A DNA stretch of 7,436 nucleotides. Source: an uncultured Bacteroidales bacterium (GTDB taxonomy: Bacteria; Bacteroidota; Bacteroidia; Bacteroidales; Bacteroidaceae). This document shows, one piece after another, positions 7,346-7,436 of this stretch (positions are counted from its first letter, which is position 1; every line of letters begins with the position of its first letter). The stretch covers positions 1 through 7,436 of the forward strand of contig CALDKD010000093.1 in assembly GCA_937898885.1 (NCBI GenBank), written 5' to 3'. The translations under genes were made by a program, and so were the position numbers. Under the pieces are notes generated by a model. That model searched no databases. It saw only the letters and a list, made by a program, of their open reading frames with translations, and was not told where the DNA came from.

Positions 7346-7436
7346 AATGTTGATTAATAATAAGTTAATGATATATTTAGTAAACTATTTCTCCAGTCTG
7401 GAGCCTTTTAAGTCTAATCAATGATTCAAGATAATA
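7346..7436 (-). promoter_or_regulatory. Upstream region of the susC operon, probable promoter and leader
   Basis: These 91 bases lie between the susC start codon and the window edge and contain no gene. They are AT-rich and hold several short perfect inverted repeats at 7378-7387 (TAGT-AA-ACTA), 7391-7403 (CTCCAG-T-CTGGAG) and 7416-7426 (AATCA-A-TGATT). I searched the minus strand for the Bacteroidota promoter pattern (TTTG near -33, TAnnTTTG near -7) and found no good match. The nearest is TAGTTTAC, with no suitably spaced -33 element, so the transcription start may lie further upstream or depend on an activator. The operon promoter should be here or just beyond the edge, but its position is not resolved. 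Confidence 0.5.
7391..7403. repeat. Perfect 6-1-6 inverted repeat upstream of susC
   Basis: CTCCAG T CTGGAG is the most GC-rich element in an otherwise AT-rich leader, 46 bases before the susC start. It could be an operator half-site pair for a regulator or a small mRNA hairpin; a one-base loop is too tight for the full stem, so as RNA about two pairs would open. The dyad is seen directly; its function is inferred. Confidence 0.45.

Noticed and set aside
1..7436. CRISPR arrays, tRNA or rRNA genes, insertion sequences
   Set aside because: No regularly spaced repeats, cloverleaf-like segments, transposase motifs or terminal inverted repeats were seen; nearly all bases are explained by the five genes and two short intergenic regions.

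Overview
The window looks like part of a polysaccharide utilization locus (PUL) from a Bacteroidota genome, most likely order Bacteroidales. The evidence is an adjacent SusC/SusD pair with typical plug, TonB-box and RLAEIYLN-type motifs, a DUF3823-type lipoprotein behind it, signal peptides ending in A-x-A-Q, and AT-rich leaders without strong Shine-Dalgarno sequences. The genus cannot be fixed from the sequence alone.

Layout. Plus strand: bases 1-239 are the 3' end of a gene whose start lies outside the window. It encodes an Ig-like beta-sandwich C-terminal domain. After 33 bases comes a complete secreted alpha/beta-hydrolase (273-1457) of carbohydrate esterase family 15, the glucuronoyl esterases. 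Bases 1458-1537 separate two converging transcription units and hold a strong hairpin (1487-1517) that can serve as a terminator for both. Minus strand, read from right to left: a 91-base upstream region (7346-7436) with small inverted repeats, susC-like (7345-4226), susD-like (4214-2271) and a DUF3823-like lipoprotein (2251-1538). The gaps are 11 and 19 bases, so the three form one operon.

How the parts fit. The SusD-like and DUF3823-like lipoproteins would bind a glycan at the cell surface. The SusC-like TonB-dependent transporter would carry oligosaccharides into the periplasm. The CE15 enzyme would remove ester groups from glucuronic acid side chains, which in known cases join glucuronoxylan to lignin alcohols. 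A glucuronoxylan-like or other uronate-ester-bearing plant glycan is therefore a reasonable guess at the substrate, but it rests on one enzyme. No glycoside hydrolase or regulator lies inside the window.

The most notable point is the CE15 active site. The Ser, Arg, Lys and His positions are kept, but the canonical catalytic Glu position is Met272, and a usually aromatic substrate-contact position appears to be Met340. Asp338 or Asp337 may act as the alternative acid. Nothing in the window demands an unknown system; the rest is a well-formed but ordinary PUL core.
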